A stretch of DNA of 13,686 nucleotides from CAYLNK01 sp964384675 (GCA_964384675.1 CAYLNK010000169.1:1-13686), one strand, 5' to 3'; shown: positions 1-7,698, counted from the stretch's first letter. Notes: generated from the letters alone by a model not told the origin. Numbers and translations: made by a program.

Positions 1-527
1 GGACCCTGTTCCACGCGGGCGGCGACCCAGGACCGCCCGCCGCGATCTCCGACCTCCCCACCCTCCACGTACCGATCACGCGCGAGAACCTCCGCGCGGC
101 GCTCCTCGCCTCGGCGTCGATCCCGCTCGTGCTCTCCGGCGTGCGGGTCCCCGGCGCGCCGGGCCTTCACCGGGACGGCGGGGTGATCGACTACCACCCG
201 GACCTCGACCTCGCGCCGGTCGACGGGCTGGTGCTCTTCCCGCACTTCTACCCTCACGTCGTCCCGGGCTGGTTCGACAAGGCGCTTCCGTGGCGGCGCG
301 CGGACGGACGGAATTTCCGGCGCGCGCTCCTCCTCGCGCCGTCACCCGAGCTGGTCGCGAGCCTGCCGCGCGGGAAGATCCCGGACCGGAACGACTTCTA
401 CGATCTCCCGGACGAAGAACGGATCCGGGCCTGGCGGGCCGTCGTGGCGGCGAGCGAGGCGATGGGGGACGAGCTGCGGGAGCTGATCGCGACCGGGCGG
501 CTCGCGGAGCGGGTCGACGGCTGGTGA
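1..527 (+). CDS. Patatin-like phospholipase, C-terminal part (5' truncated by window)
   Basis: The reading frame is open from base 3 to a TGA at 525-527, so the gene begins upstream of the window. The visible 174 residues match the second half of the bacterial patatin catalytic domain. A stretch ASASIPLVLSGVRVPGAPG leads into R-D-G-G-V-I-D, whose Asp codon at 174-176 would be the catalytic Asp of the Ser-Asp dyad (DG[GA] motif). The nucleophile elbow GxSxG must lie upstream and cannot be checked. After the dyad Asp comes FPHFYPHVVPGWFDKALPWRR, then a charged helical tail ending ERVDGW. Patatin-like enzymes hydrolyse acyl esters of (phospho)lipids. No signal peptide or partner gene can be assessed. 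An internal GTG at 129 is not a credible start because the family signature begins before it. The family call is made from remembered motifs; the exact substrate is unknown. Confidence 0.75.
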   Translation, partial: TLFHAGGDPGPPAAISDLPTLHVPITRENLRAALLASASIPLVLSGVRVPGAPGLHRDGGVIDYHPDLDLAPVDGLVLFPHFYPHVVPGWFDKALPWRRADGRNFRRALLLAPSPELVASLPRGKIPDRNDFYDLPDEERIRAWRAVVAASEAMGDELRELIATGRLAERVDGW

Positions 528-634
528 GGGCCGGCGCTTCGCGCCGAGCGCGTGGTTCGTGTGATGCACCTGTACTACGACTCTGCCGGACGTCCCGGGG
601 GCGCGACGGAGGAACATCGTGAAGACGCCGCCTT

Positions 635-657
635 CCTCCGGACCAGCGGTCCGGAGG
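635..657. promoter_or_regulatory. Perfect 10-bp hairpin in the leader of the propeller gene
   Basis: CCTCCGGACC (635-644) and GGTCCGGAGG (648-657) are exact reverse complements separated by the triplet AGC. The structure ends 20 nt before the ATG at 678 and has no T-run after it, so it is not a classical terminator of the upstream phospholipase gene. It could be an RNA hairpin in the 5' leader or a protein-binding palindrome. The rest of 528-677 shows only a weak 6-bp hairpin (532-546) just after the phospholipase stop and no confident promoter. Confidence 0.5.
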
Positions 658-677
658 GTAGACCTGGGGGTGGACCG

Positions 678-3605
678 ATGACGCGTCGTGCTCGCCGTCG
701 GGCGATCTCGATTCTGGTGTGCGGGCTCCTCGGTGCGCCGGCCGCCGTCCCGTGCCGTGCCACGGTCAACGGCTTCGGCGATACGGACGTGCCGCTCGCC
801 CTGCCACCCGGAGTCTCCGGGATCGCGGCCGCAGCCCTGGACGGAGCCGCGGGGTTTGCCTACTTTGGAACGGACTCGTACCCCCCGGTCGTCGTCAAGG
901 TGCGGCTCTCCGACCTCACGCAGGTTGCAACCCTGCCGATGGGGCCGGAGGTGGGCGCGTTCCGCTGCGCCGTCCTTCACGACGGCTACGCGTACTTCGG
1001 TACGGCGTACGGGAGCGTCGAGCGGATCCGGCTCAGCGACTTCAGCCGGGCGGGGCCCCCAACGGCACTACCGGCCTTCGAGCTCGACTCGGCGGTCGTG
1101 GACGCTTCGGCGGGGTTTGCCTACTTCGGGTCCGACAGGGGGACTGTGGCGCGGGTGAGGCTCTCGGACTTCTCGCCCGCCGGCGTGCTCCGCGTCGAGG
1201 CCGATTCGCGGCTGGACGCCGCGATGATCGATTCCGACTCCGGCTTTGCCTACTTCTGCAGCTCGGAGAAGCGGTCGGTGACGAAGATCCGTCTCTCCGA
1301 TTTCCGGGTGGCGGGCGCCACGCACCTCGGCAGCCTCTCGTCCGCCGCCCTGGACCCCACGAGCGGATTCGCGTATTTCGGGACGGGAGCCGGGATCACA
1401 CGACTCCGCGTCTCGGACCTCGCGGCGGCCGGGAGCCTGCCGCTGCCGGTCCCGGCCTCCGTCCGCGCGATCCTGGTGGATCCGGGTCGCGCCCTCTACG
1501 TCGCTTCCGGGACGGCCACCGTGTACCGGATCGACGAGATACGCCTCCCCGATTTCACGCTGGGCGCTTCGGTGAGCCTTCCGTCCGACGAGAGCCCCGT
1601 GAGCTGCGGCCTGCTGGTTCCCGGGACGGGGTCCTTCTACCTCTGCGGTGGCACCTTCTTCGACGCCGGGGGTTTCGTCGTGCAGGTCCGGGGGTCGGAC
1701 CTGGCCCTGACCGGACGTCGCTGGCTGGCTCCCGGCTCCACCGCCATCCGGTGCGCCGCGATCGATCGCGACGGCGGCTTTGCGTACTTCGGCACCTACG
1801 GGGTACCCGGCGCCGTCGCGAAGGTGCGCCTCGCGGACTTCACCCTGGTCGGATTGCTGACGCTTCCGGAGGAGGAGCGCTTCCTTTCCAGCGCGGTCCT
1901 CGACCCGGCCGGCGGGATGCTGTACCTCGGAACGGACACGAACCCCGGCCACGTCGTCAAGATCCGGCTCTCCGACTTCACGAGGGTCGCCGGGCTCACC
2001 CTTCCCGCGAGCGATGTCGGGCTGCGCTGCGGCTTCCTCGACCCGGCGGGGGGATTCGTCTACTTCGGGATCTGGTCGTACCCGGGTGGCGTGACGAAGA
2101 TCCGGCTCTCCGATTTCACCCGCGTCGGAATGCTCCCGTTCCATCTCGGCGAAGACCACGCCGGCACCGCGGTCGTGGATCCGACGACCGGATTCGCGTA
2201 CATCGGCGTCGAGAGCTCACCCGGCGCGATCGTGAAGGTGCGGCTCTCCGACCTGACCCGCGTCGGCTCCCTCCTCTTACCTCAAGGGGTCAGCCCGTAC
2301 TCCGCCGCGATCGACCCGAGCGGAGACGCCGCGTACTTCGGCGCGGGCACGGAGGTCCTCCGGATCCGGCTCTCCGATTTCACCCGGACGGGAAGCCTCG
2401 CGCTCGGGAACCTGGCGGCGAGCTCCGCGGTCCTCGTTCCCGGGTCTGGCTTCGTGTACTTCGGGTCCGGGAGCGGAGTGAACCGGGTCCACGTACCCGA
2501 GCTGACCCCGGGCGGCTCGCTCCAGCTTCATGGCTACGGCTCGGTCACTTGCGCGCTGGCGGACCCGGAACCGGGCTATCTCTACTTCGGAGGCGGCTCC
2601 TCCACCCGGGGGATCGTCTCCCGGGTCGACGTGGGGGTCCGCGTCCCGACCGCGCTCCGGCTCTCCTCCTCGCCCAACCCGTCGACGCTCGGCCAGCCCG
2701 TCACGTTCACCGCCAACGTCTCGGCCCTGTCGGCGGCCGAGCCGAACGAAGGAATGGTGCTGTTCCGGATCGAGGGCTTCCCCGTCGCATCGCCCGTCCC
2801 CGTGGTCGGCGGGACGGCGACCTGGACGACCCTGGACCTGCCCGTCGGTCGGACGCTCGTCTCCGCGATCTACTCCGGAAGCGCCCTCTTCGGATCGGCC
2901 TACGGGAGGCTCGACCGCGACCAGTACGTGTCGTCTCGCGTCGCTTTCGTCGACCTCACCGCGACGCCGAACCCATCCCGGGTCGGTCGGTACGTCAAGA
3001 TCCAGGCGAGCCTCGATGTGCAGGCCGGGCTGTCGGACCTGACCGGAACCGTGCAGATCGGATGGGAAGGCGGGAACCTCGGTCCTCCGATCCTCCTGCG
3101 GCCGGACCGTTGGTCGTACGAGGTCGTGACCGCCGACCTCCCCGCGGGCACGCACGACATCAGCGCCGCGTACAGCGGGGACGATTCCTACGACCCGGCC
3201 ACCGGCACCCTGGAGACGCCGCTCGTCGTCCGGGCCCCCGCCGCTCTCGGCTTCTACACCGTGACACCGTGCCGGGTCGTCGACACGCGCTCGTATTCCC
3301 CGAAGCCTCTCAAGCCGGGTGAGAGCCGGCGCATCGCGGTGGGAGGGACTTGCGGGATCCCGTACACGGCGGCAGCCGCCTCGCTCAACGTGACGGTGAC
3401 CGCCCCGACGGCCGACGGATACCTCGCCGTCTGGCCCGACGAGGACCCGCCGCCCCCGACCTCCACGCTGAACTTCACGGCGGGTCGGACCCGTGCGGCC
3501 AACGCCATCGTCGAGCTGCTCCCGACCCAGAGGCAGATCGTCGTCTACAACGGGAGCGGCGGCACCGCCCACGTCATCCTGGACGTGAATGGCTACCTGC
3601 AGTGA
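678..3605 (+). CDS. Exported 14-repeat beta-propeller protein with two Ig-like domains and C-terminal surface domain
   Basis: This 975-aa protein starts at ATG 678, where an Arg-rich n-region (MTRRARRRA) is followed by the hydrophobic stretch ISILVCGLLGAPAAV, a signal peptide. The frame also runs upstream to 552 but encodes no plausible export signal there. Residues about 50-655 hold 14 repeats of roughly 40-50 residues, with consensus GFAYFGT...V.KIRLSDFTRVG.L.LP. The degenerate members are units 6 (IRLPDF), 7 (VRGSDL), 13 and 14. About residues 658-750 and 754-855 are two Ig-like domains, each opening with TxxPNPS and ending in a YSG strand (Big_3_5 type). Residues about 857-975 form a C-terminal domain starting FYTVTPCRVVDTR and ending HVILDVNGYLQ, a module known from secreted proteins of Acidobacteriota and Actinobacteria. 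The role is probably surface or extracellular adhesion or scaffolding; no catalytic site is visible. Repeat DNA is highly similar between units, so copy number may vary. Confidence 0.88.
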   Translation: MTRRARRRAISILVCGLLGAPAAVPCRATVNGFGDTDVPLALPPGVSGIAAAALDGAAGFAYFGTDSYPPVVVKVRLSDLTQVATLPMGPEVGAFRCAVLHDGYAYFGTAYGSVERIRLSDFSRAGPPTALPAFELDSAVVDASAGFAYFGSDRGTVARVRLSDFSPAGVLRVEADSRLDAAMIDSDSGFAYFCSSEKRSVTKIRLSDFRVAGATHLGSLSSAALDPTSGFAYFGTGAGITRLRVSDLAAAGSLPLPVPASVRAILVDPGRALYVASGTATVYRIDEIRLPDFTLGASVSLPSDESPVSCGLLVPGTGSFYLCGGTFFDAGGFVVQVRGSDLALTGRRWLAPGSTAIRCAAIDRDGGFAYFGTYGVPGAVAKVRLADFTLVGLLTLPEEERFLSSAVLDPAGGMLYLGTDTNPGHVVKIRLSDFTRVAGLTLPASDVGLRCGFLDPAGGFVYFGIWSYPGGVTKIRLSDFTRVGMLPFHLGEDHAGTAVVDPTTGFAYIGVESSPGAIVKVRLSDLTRVGSLLLPQGVSPYSAAIDPSGDAAYFGAGTEVLRIRLSDFTRTGSLALGNLAASSAVLVPGSGFVYFGSGSGVNRVHVPELTPGGSLQLHGYGSVTCALADPEPGYLYFGGGSSTRGIVSRVDVGVRVPTALRLSSSPNPSTLGQPVTFTANVSALSAAEPNEGMVLFRIEGFPVASPVPVVGGTATWTTLDLPVGRTLVSAIYSGSALFGSAYGRLDRDQYVSSRVAFVDLTATPNPSRVGRYVKIQASLDVQAGLSDLTGTVQIGWEGGNLGPPILLRPDRWSYEVVTADLPAGTHDISAAYSGDDSYDPATGTLETPLVVRAPAALGFYTVTPCRVVDTRSYSPKPLKPGESRRIAVGGTCGIPYTAAAASLNVTVTAPTADGYLAVWPDEDPPPPTSTLNFTAGRTRAANAIVELLPTQRQIVVYNGSGGTAHVILDVNGYLQ

Positions 3606-3608
3606 GCG

Positions 3609-6600
3609 CTACCGGCGTGTCGCCTCCGTGACGGCGAACGGCGGCTGACCCGCCGCCGCGAGCCGCGCGTTCAGCGCCACGAGGTCCTTCGACTTCAGCG
3701 CCTCCCACCCGGCGAGCACCGGCCCGAGCGTCGCCTCCGCCAGCTCGACGCCCTTCACCACGTCCGGGGACGGGTCTGCGTCCGCCCCGTCCACCGCCGT
3801 CGCCAGGGTCTCGAGCGCCCCGTCCAGGTACCGGAGTCCCGTGAGGCTGCGCGGAGGCGTGCCCACGGTCCGGGTGCTCGGGTCCCTCTCGCGGTCCGCG
3901 ATCTCGAGCACGCGACGGTCGAGCGCCTCGGCGGCGCCCGCGAGGTCGGCGGGGAGCTTGCCGGCGCGGGCCGAGAGCGCGGCGTGGAGGTGCTCCGCCT
4001 CCTTCGACGCGACCGCGGCCGACTCCCGGGCACGCTCGACACGCTGCGCCAGCGCGGCCTGGCGGCGGTAGACCTCCGGCGTCAGCGTCAGCCGCGGATC
4101 AGGCTCGATGACCAGCGGCCGCGTCAACGTCCGTCCCCCGGCGGTGAGCTCCACGGTGTAGCGCCCGGGCGGCGCCCAGACGCCGTCCGCGAACGCGCTC
4201 CCGTTGCCCAGCTCGGGGAGCTCGCGGTACCGGATCGGCCAGACGAATCGGTGCGCCCCGGCCGCGGTCGAGAGGGTGACCGGCGGGGTCCTCCACTCCT
4301 TCGACAGGCGCTGCTCGGCACGCCCGGGCGGCGGCAGAGGATCCGCGCTGCCGTAGGCACGCGCCAGACGTCCGTCCGCGTGGAGGATCCGGAGCGTCAG
4401 CGGGCCGGGGACGTCGCGGCGCAGGACGTAGTCGATCGTCGCGCCGAGCGGCGGGTTCGCCGCCCTCCGCTCGTCGTGCGGCATCGGCGTGCCGGTGAAG
4501 CCCTCCGGGCGCACCCGCTGGGCGTTGCGCGGCGAGAAGAGGAAGACTTCGGCGCTCGCCGCCTCGGCGGTCGCCTGGCGGAGCGGGGAGACGTCGTCGA
4601 GGATCCAGAACGCCCGACCGTGCGTCGCGACCACGACGTCGTCGCCCTTCACCGCGAGGTCGCGCACCGACGTCACCGGCAGGTTCAGCTGGAGGCTCTG
4701 CCACCGGTCGCCGCCGTCGACGCTGACGTAGACGCCCTTCTCCGTCCCGGCGTAGAGGAGGCCCGGCCTCCTCGGGTCTTCCCGCACGGCGTTCACGAAC
4801 GTGCCCGGAGGGATGCCGCTCACCGCCAGCGTCCAGCTCTTGCCGCCGTCGCGCGTGCGGAAGACGTACGGGTCGAAGTCGTCGAGCCGGTGCCGATCGA
4901 CGGCCGCCCAGGCCGTCTCGCGGTCCGTGTGGGACGTCTCGAGCATCGTCACCTTGGACCACGGCGTGAGCGCTCGAGGCGTGATCTCCGCGAACGTCGC
5001 CCCACCGTCCCGGCTCCGCCAGATCAGGCCGTCGTCCGTGCCGATCCAGAGGTCGCCGTCCGCCGTGCGGGAGGGCGCGATCGAGTAGATGACGCCGCGC
5101 CGCGGTCCGACGCCGCCGTCGTTGGCGGCCGACACCGCGTCGAGGTTTCGCGGCGTCCCGGGGTCCTCACGCGTCAGGTCGGGCCCAAGCCGCGTCCAGC
5201 TCTCCCCTCCGTCGGTGGTACGGAAGAGGCGCTGGTTCGCGAAGTAGAGGGCCTTCGGATCGCGGGGCGAGAAGACGAGCGGCAAGGTCCAGACGGAGCG
5301 GTAGTGGTCGGGGAACGCGAGCGTCGCGTTCACGGCGCGGGTCTGTCCGGTGCGCAGGTCGAGCTTGTCCACGCGCCCTCCGAAGATCACCTGCGGGTCC
5401 TTCGGGTCCGGGGCAATGCTGTCGTTCTCCCCGCCGGCCGTGATCTCCCGGAAGTGCGTCATCTCGATGCCGTTCTGGGAGGTGGTGCGGCTCGGCACGG
5501 CGGCGGCCCCCGAGTCCTGCTGCGAGCCATAGACCCAGTACGGGAAGCGGTCGTCGACCGCGAGCCGATAGAACTGGCCGGTCGGCTGGTTGAACCAGGA
5601 GCTCCACGTCTCCCCGCCGTTGAGCGAGACGACCGCCCCCTGGTCCGTCCCCAGGATGCGGCGCGCGGGCCGCTCCGGGTCGATGAAGAGGACGTGGTAG
5701 TCGTCGCCGCCCGGCGCGCCCTTCACCGAAGCGAACGTCTTGCCGCCGTCGGTCGAGCGATAGAGCGAGGTGTTGCCGGCATAGACGACGTCCGGGTCCT
5801 TCGGCTCGACGGTGACGCCGCCGAAGTACCAGCCGCGCCCCCAGATCCTCGGGTCGCCGCTCGCCTTGACGAACGTCGCGCCGCCGTCGTCCGAGCGATA
5901 GAGGCCTCCCTCTTCCGCGTCGACCATGGCGTAGACGCGGTCCGGCCGGCTCGGCGCCACGGCGATCCCGATCCGCCCCGGCTCGGCGGGGAGGCCCTGG
6001 CGAAGCGGCGCCCAGGTCTCGCCGCCGTCCGTCGAGCGATGGAGGCCGCTCCCCGGGCCGTTCGACGGCGGGTAGACGTTCCACGGCGGACGGCGAGTCC
6101 GCCAGAGCGAGGCGTAGACGACGCGGGCGTCCCCGGGACGGAACGCCAGATCGATCGCGCCGGTGTCGCTCCCCTGGCCGAGCACGCGCTTCCACGTCAA
6201 TCCGCCGTCGCGGGTGAGGAAGACGCCGCGCTCCTCGTTCGGACCGTACGGGTGCCCGAGCGCGGCCACCAGGACGCGCCGCGGGTCCTTCGGGTCGACC
6301 AGGATCTGGCCGATCTGCTGCGAGTCGGCCAGGCCGGCGCGCGCCCACGTCGCTCCGCCGTCCGTGGACCGGTAGACGCCCTCGCCCTGGGAGATGTCCG
6401 ACCGCATGTCGGCCTCGCCGGTGCCGGCGTAGATCACGTTCGGGTTCGAGGGCGCGAGAGCCAGAGCGCCGATCGAGCCGATCGGCTGGCCGTCGAAGAT
6501 CGGCTTCCAGGTGCGTCCCGCGTCGCGCGTCTCCCAGACGCCCCCGTTCACCGAGCCGAAGTAGAAGTGCGCGATCTCCGCGGGGTCGGCCGCCACCGCC

Positions 6601-6818
6601 AGCACCCGCCCGCCCCGGAACGGCCCGATGCAGCGCCAGCGGAGGCCCTGGAGGAGCGTCGGGTCGACGGGAGGGCCGGGCGCCACCGAGTTCCCGGTGT
6701 CCTTCGCCGCGACCTTGGCCGGAGGTGCCGGCTTCACCGGAGTCGCCCCCGCCGCCAGCGTGGGCGAGGTGGCGAGCGAACCGAGCAGAAGGGTCCAACC
6801 GGCGAGCGTGCGCTTCAT
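3609..6818 (-). CDS. Large exported Asp-box / sortilin (VPS10)-like BNR propeller protein
   Basis: This 1069-aa protein begins at ATG 6818-6816. MKRTLAGWTLLLGSLATSPTLA is a signal peptide, followed by a Pro/Ala-rich linker and then, near residue 61, WRCIGPFRGGRV, the usual opening of the acidobacterial 'glycosyl hydrolase/VPS10' family. Residues about 97-705 contain 11 Asp-box-like turns (S/T-x-D-G-G-x-T-W variants such as STDGGATW, TRDGGLTW, STDGGETW), typical of Sortilin/BNR propellers. The C-terminal third has an Ig/FlgD-like segment (GVWAPPGRYTVELTAGGRT) and a helical tail. The length is typical for the family. Despite common database names, no glycosidase active site is evident; binding of extracellular ligands or peptides is more likely. 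The frame is open to 7241 upstream, but that part overlaps the divergent phosphatase gene and is non-coding in character. The start has no Shine-Dalgarno sequence and lies 6 nt from a -10-like GATAAT, suggesting a leaderless mRNA. The gene converges on the propeller gene with 3 bp between stops. Confidence 0.9.
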   Translation of the reverse strand: MKRTLAGWTLLLGSLATSPTLAAGATPVKPAPPAKVAAKDTGNSVAPGPPVDPTLLQGLRWRCIGPFRGGRVLAVAADPAEIAHFYFGSVNGGVWETRDAGRTWKPIFDGQPIGSIGALALAPSNPNVIYAGTGEADMRSDISQGEGVYRSTDGGATWARAGLADSQQIGQILVDPKDPRRVLVAALGHPYGPNEERGVFLTRDGGLTWKRVLGQGSDTGAIDLAFRPGDARVVYASLWRTRRPPWNVYPPSNGPGSGLHRSTDGGETWAPLRQGLPAEPGRIGIAVAPSRPDRVYAMVDAEEGGLYRSDDGGATFVKASGDPRIWGRGWYFGGVTVEPKDPDVVYAGNTSLYRSTDGGKTFASVKGAPGGDDYHVLFIDPERPARRILGTDQGAVVSLNGGETWSSWFNQPTGQFYRLAVDDRFPYWVYGSQQDSGAAAVPSRTTSQNGIEMTHFREITAGGENDSIAPDPKDPQVIFGGRVDKLDLRTGQTRAVNATLAFPDHYRSVWTLPLVFSPRDPKALYFANQRLFRTTDGGESWTRLGPDLTREDPGTPRNLDAVSAANDGGVGPRRGVIYSIAPSRTADGDLWIGTDDGLIWRSRDGGATFAEITPRALTPWSKVTMLETSHTDRETAWAAVDRHRLDDFDPYVFRTRDGGKSWTLAVSGIPPGTFVNAVREDPRRPGLLYAGTEKGVYVSVDGGDRWQSLQLNLPVTSVRDLAVKGDDVVVATHGRAFWILDDVSPLRQATAEAASAEVFLFSPRNAQRVRPEGFTGTPMPHDERRAANPPLGATIDYVLRRDVPGPLTLRILHADGRLARAYGSADPLPPPGRAEQRLSKEWRTPPVTLSTAAGAHRFVWPIRYRELPELGNGSAFADGVWAPPGRYTVELTAGGRTLTRPLVIEPDPRLTLTPEVYRRQAALAQRVERARESAAVASKEAEHLHAALSARAGKLPADLAGAAEALDRRVLEIADRERDPSTRTVGTPPRSLTGLRYLDGALETLATAVDGADADPSPDVVKGVELAEATLGPVLAGWEALKSKDLVALNARLAAAGQPPFAVTEATRR

Positions 6819-6820
6819 CT

Positions 6821-6857
6821 CGCGATTATCGGCGCGCCGCCCTCTGCGATGATCGCG
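6821..6857. promoter_or_regulatory. Inverted repeat in the divergent promoter region
   Basis: CGCGATTATC (6821-6830) and GATGATCGCG (6848-6857) are inverted copies with one mismatch in 10, separated by 17 bp that include the palindrome GGCGCGCC (6831-6838). The repeat fills most of the 52-bp gap between the divergent starts at 6818 (-) and 6871 (+). It is a candidate operator controlling both genes. The left arm contains the minus-strand -10 hexamer; the right arm falls where its -35 would be. Confidence 0.4.
6825..6830 (-). promoter_or_regulatory. -10 element (GATAAT) for a leaderless start of the Asp-box protein gene
   Basis: On the minus strand GATAAT matches the -10 consensus at five of six positions. 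It is followed by exactly 6 nt (CGCGAG) before the ATG at 6818, placing the predicted transcription start on the start codon itself. There is no Shine-Dalgarno sequence in this gap. On the plus strand the same bases read GATTAT (6824-6829), which could serve as the -10 of the histidine phosphatase gene with a leader of about 35 nt. Confidence 0.45.
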
Positions 6858-6860
6858 GAC

Positions 6861-6865
6861 GGAGG
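6861..6865 (+). promoter_or_regulatory. Shine-Dalgarno site GGAGG for the histidine phosphatase gene
   Basis: GGAGG lies 5 nt upstream of the ATG at 6871 and fixes that start. It contrasts with the divergent gene on the other strand, which has none. Confidence 0.7.
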
Positions 6866-6870
6866 TCGGC

Positions 6871-7365
6871 ATGAGGCCATACCGAACCGCGGCCCTCGTC
6901 CTGGCGATCGGGATCCTCGCGTCCCCGCGGCCGGCCGCGGCCGAGAAGGCCGTCGTCCTCGTGCGCCACGCCGAGAAGAGCCTCGACGGAGGGAAGGACC
7001 CCGACCTCGTCCCGGAAGGGCGGCAGCGCGCCGAGAGGCTCGTCGCGACGCTGAAGGCGGCCGGTGTGACGACGATCGTCACCAGCGAAACGAAAAGGGC
7101 CGTGCTCACGGCCGAGCCGCTCGCCCGGGCCCTCGGGCTCACGTCGCGGGTCGTCCCGGGCGGCGATCCGGCGGGAACGGTGAAGGAGATCGACGCCGCG
7201 CCGGCCGACGCCGTCGTCCTGATCGTCGGGCACTCGAACACGCTGCCCGAGATCCTGGGACGCCTCGGCGTCCCAGGGGTGAAGGTCGGGGACGACGACT
7301 ACGGCAACCTCTTCGTCGTCGTGCGCCGGGACGGCAAGGCGACGCTGGTCACGCTCCGGTACTGA
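6871..7365 (+). CDS. Exported histidine phosphatase superfamily protein (SixA/PGM-like)
   Basis: This 164-aa protein has a signal peptide (MRPYRTAALVLAIGILASPRPAAA) followed directly by the catalytic strand VVLVRHAEKS, with Arg32-His33 forming the RH core; His33 is the residue phosphorylated in this family. TSETKRAVLTAEPLA supplies the second Arg (Arg76), and VLIVGHSNTLPEIL supplies the second His (His121). The small size without an inserted lid resembles SixA-like members. An exported location suggests action on extracytoplasmic phosphate esters rather than on a phosphorelay; the substrate is not predictable. Start and export signal are supported by the GGAGG site at 6861-6865. The gene is transcribed divergently from the Asp-box protein gene and is followed on the same strand by the cytochrome-like and Spy-like genes, all coding for envelope proteins. 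Confidence 0.88.
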   Translation: MRPYRTAALVLAIGILASPRPAAAEKAVVLVRHAEKSLDGGKDPDLVPEGRQRAERLVATLKAAGVTTIVTSETKRAVLTAEPLARALGLTSRVVPGGDPAGTVKEIDAAPADAVVLIVGHSNTLPEILGRLGVPGVKVGDDDYGNLFVVVRRDGKATLVTLRY

Positions 7366-7393
7366 CGGGCGCAACTCCCGCGCCTGCCAGCCG

Positions 7394-7399
7394 TATGCT
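7394..7399 (+). promoter_or_regulatory. -10 element (TATGCT) upstream of the small cytochrome-like gene
   Basis: TATGCT resembles a -10 hexamer and ends 7 nt before an ATG at 7407-7409, the same geometry as the two other proposed leaderless starts in this window. No convincing -35 was found. The hexamer sits in a small hairpin, CCAGC (7387-7391) with GCTGG (7397-7401). The call relies mainly on similarity of arrangement. Confidence 0.3.
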
Positions 7400-7411
7400 G
7401 GAGGTGATGGG

Positions 7412-7672
7412 GTAGCTCCTCTCGCGCTTCTCGTCCTGCTCGCCTCGCACACGGCGCCGGCGTCTGAGCCCGTCACCTTCGAGAAGGACGTGAAGCCGAT
7501 CGTGGGCCGCTGCGCGCCGTGCCACTTCCCGGGCGGCGTGAAGTACGCGCAGCTCCCTTTCGACGACCCCGTCGTGATCCGGCGCCTCGGTGAGCGCCTC
7601 TTCACCCGGATCAAGGACGAGAAGGAGCGCGCCGTGCTGCGGCGGTTCTTCGCCTCCAGCCACCCGGACTGA
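7412..7672 (+). CDS. Small monoheme cytochrome c-like protein (CxxCH), start uncertain, possibly frameshifted at the start
   Basis: The frame ending in TGA 7670-7672 encodes a hydrophobic segment APLALLVLLASHTAPAS, then VTFEKDVKPIVGRCAPCHFP with a heme-attachment motif C-A-P-C-H at 7511-7525, then LPFDDP and LFTRIKDEKERAVLRRFF. This layout (xFEKDVKPI..C..CHFPGG...LPFD...LFTRIKD) is one I recall from short secreted cytochrome-like proteins of Acidobacteriota. The only canonical start in this frame is GTG 7490, which would remove the export signal that heme attachment requires. An ATG at 7407 lies in a neighbouring frame and meets TAG after one codon. One extra G in the GGGG run (7409-7412) would join that ATG to the signal peptide. 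The coordinates given cover the coding-like part. No Met follows the heme motif, so the sixth iron ligand is unclear. Electron transfer in the periplasm is an inference. Confidence 0.6.
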   Translation, partial: VAPLALLVLLASHTAPASEPVTFEKDVKPIVGRCAPCHFPGGVKYAQLPFDDPVVIRRLGERLFTRIKDEKERAVLRRFFASSHPD

Positions 7673-7698
7673 CGGCGCGACCGGCGCTCCTCGTGTAA

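Noticed and set aside
825..2640. Regular DNA repeats in the propeller gene as a CRISPR or tandem satellite
   Set aside because: The periodicity follows codons of a protein repeat and the frame is open throughout; units vary at third positions.
719..3322. An 867-codon frame overlapping the propeller gene in another phase
   Set aside because: It mirrors the repeats of the real gene with Arg-rich composition and has no export signal or domain.
6819..7241. N-terminal extension of the Asp-box protein
   Set aside because: It would overlap the histidine phosphatase gene and place the signal peptide internally; ATG 6818 with the signal peptide directly after it is better.
7387..7401. CCAGC/GCTGG hairpin as terminator of the phosphatase gene
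   Set aside because: The stem has only 5 bp, there is no T-run, and it overlaps a promoter-like hexamer.
3984..7415. A 1143-codon open frame on the plus strand antisense to the Asp-box protein gene
   Set aside because: Its translation is Arg/Pro/Ala-rich with no domain, as expected opposite a GC-rich gene; the minus strand encodes clear Asp-box repeats and a signal peptide.
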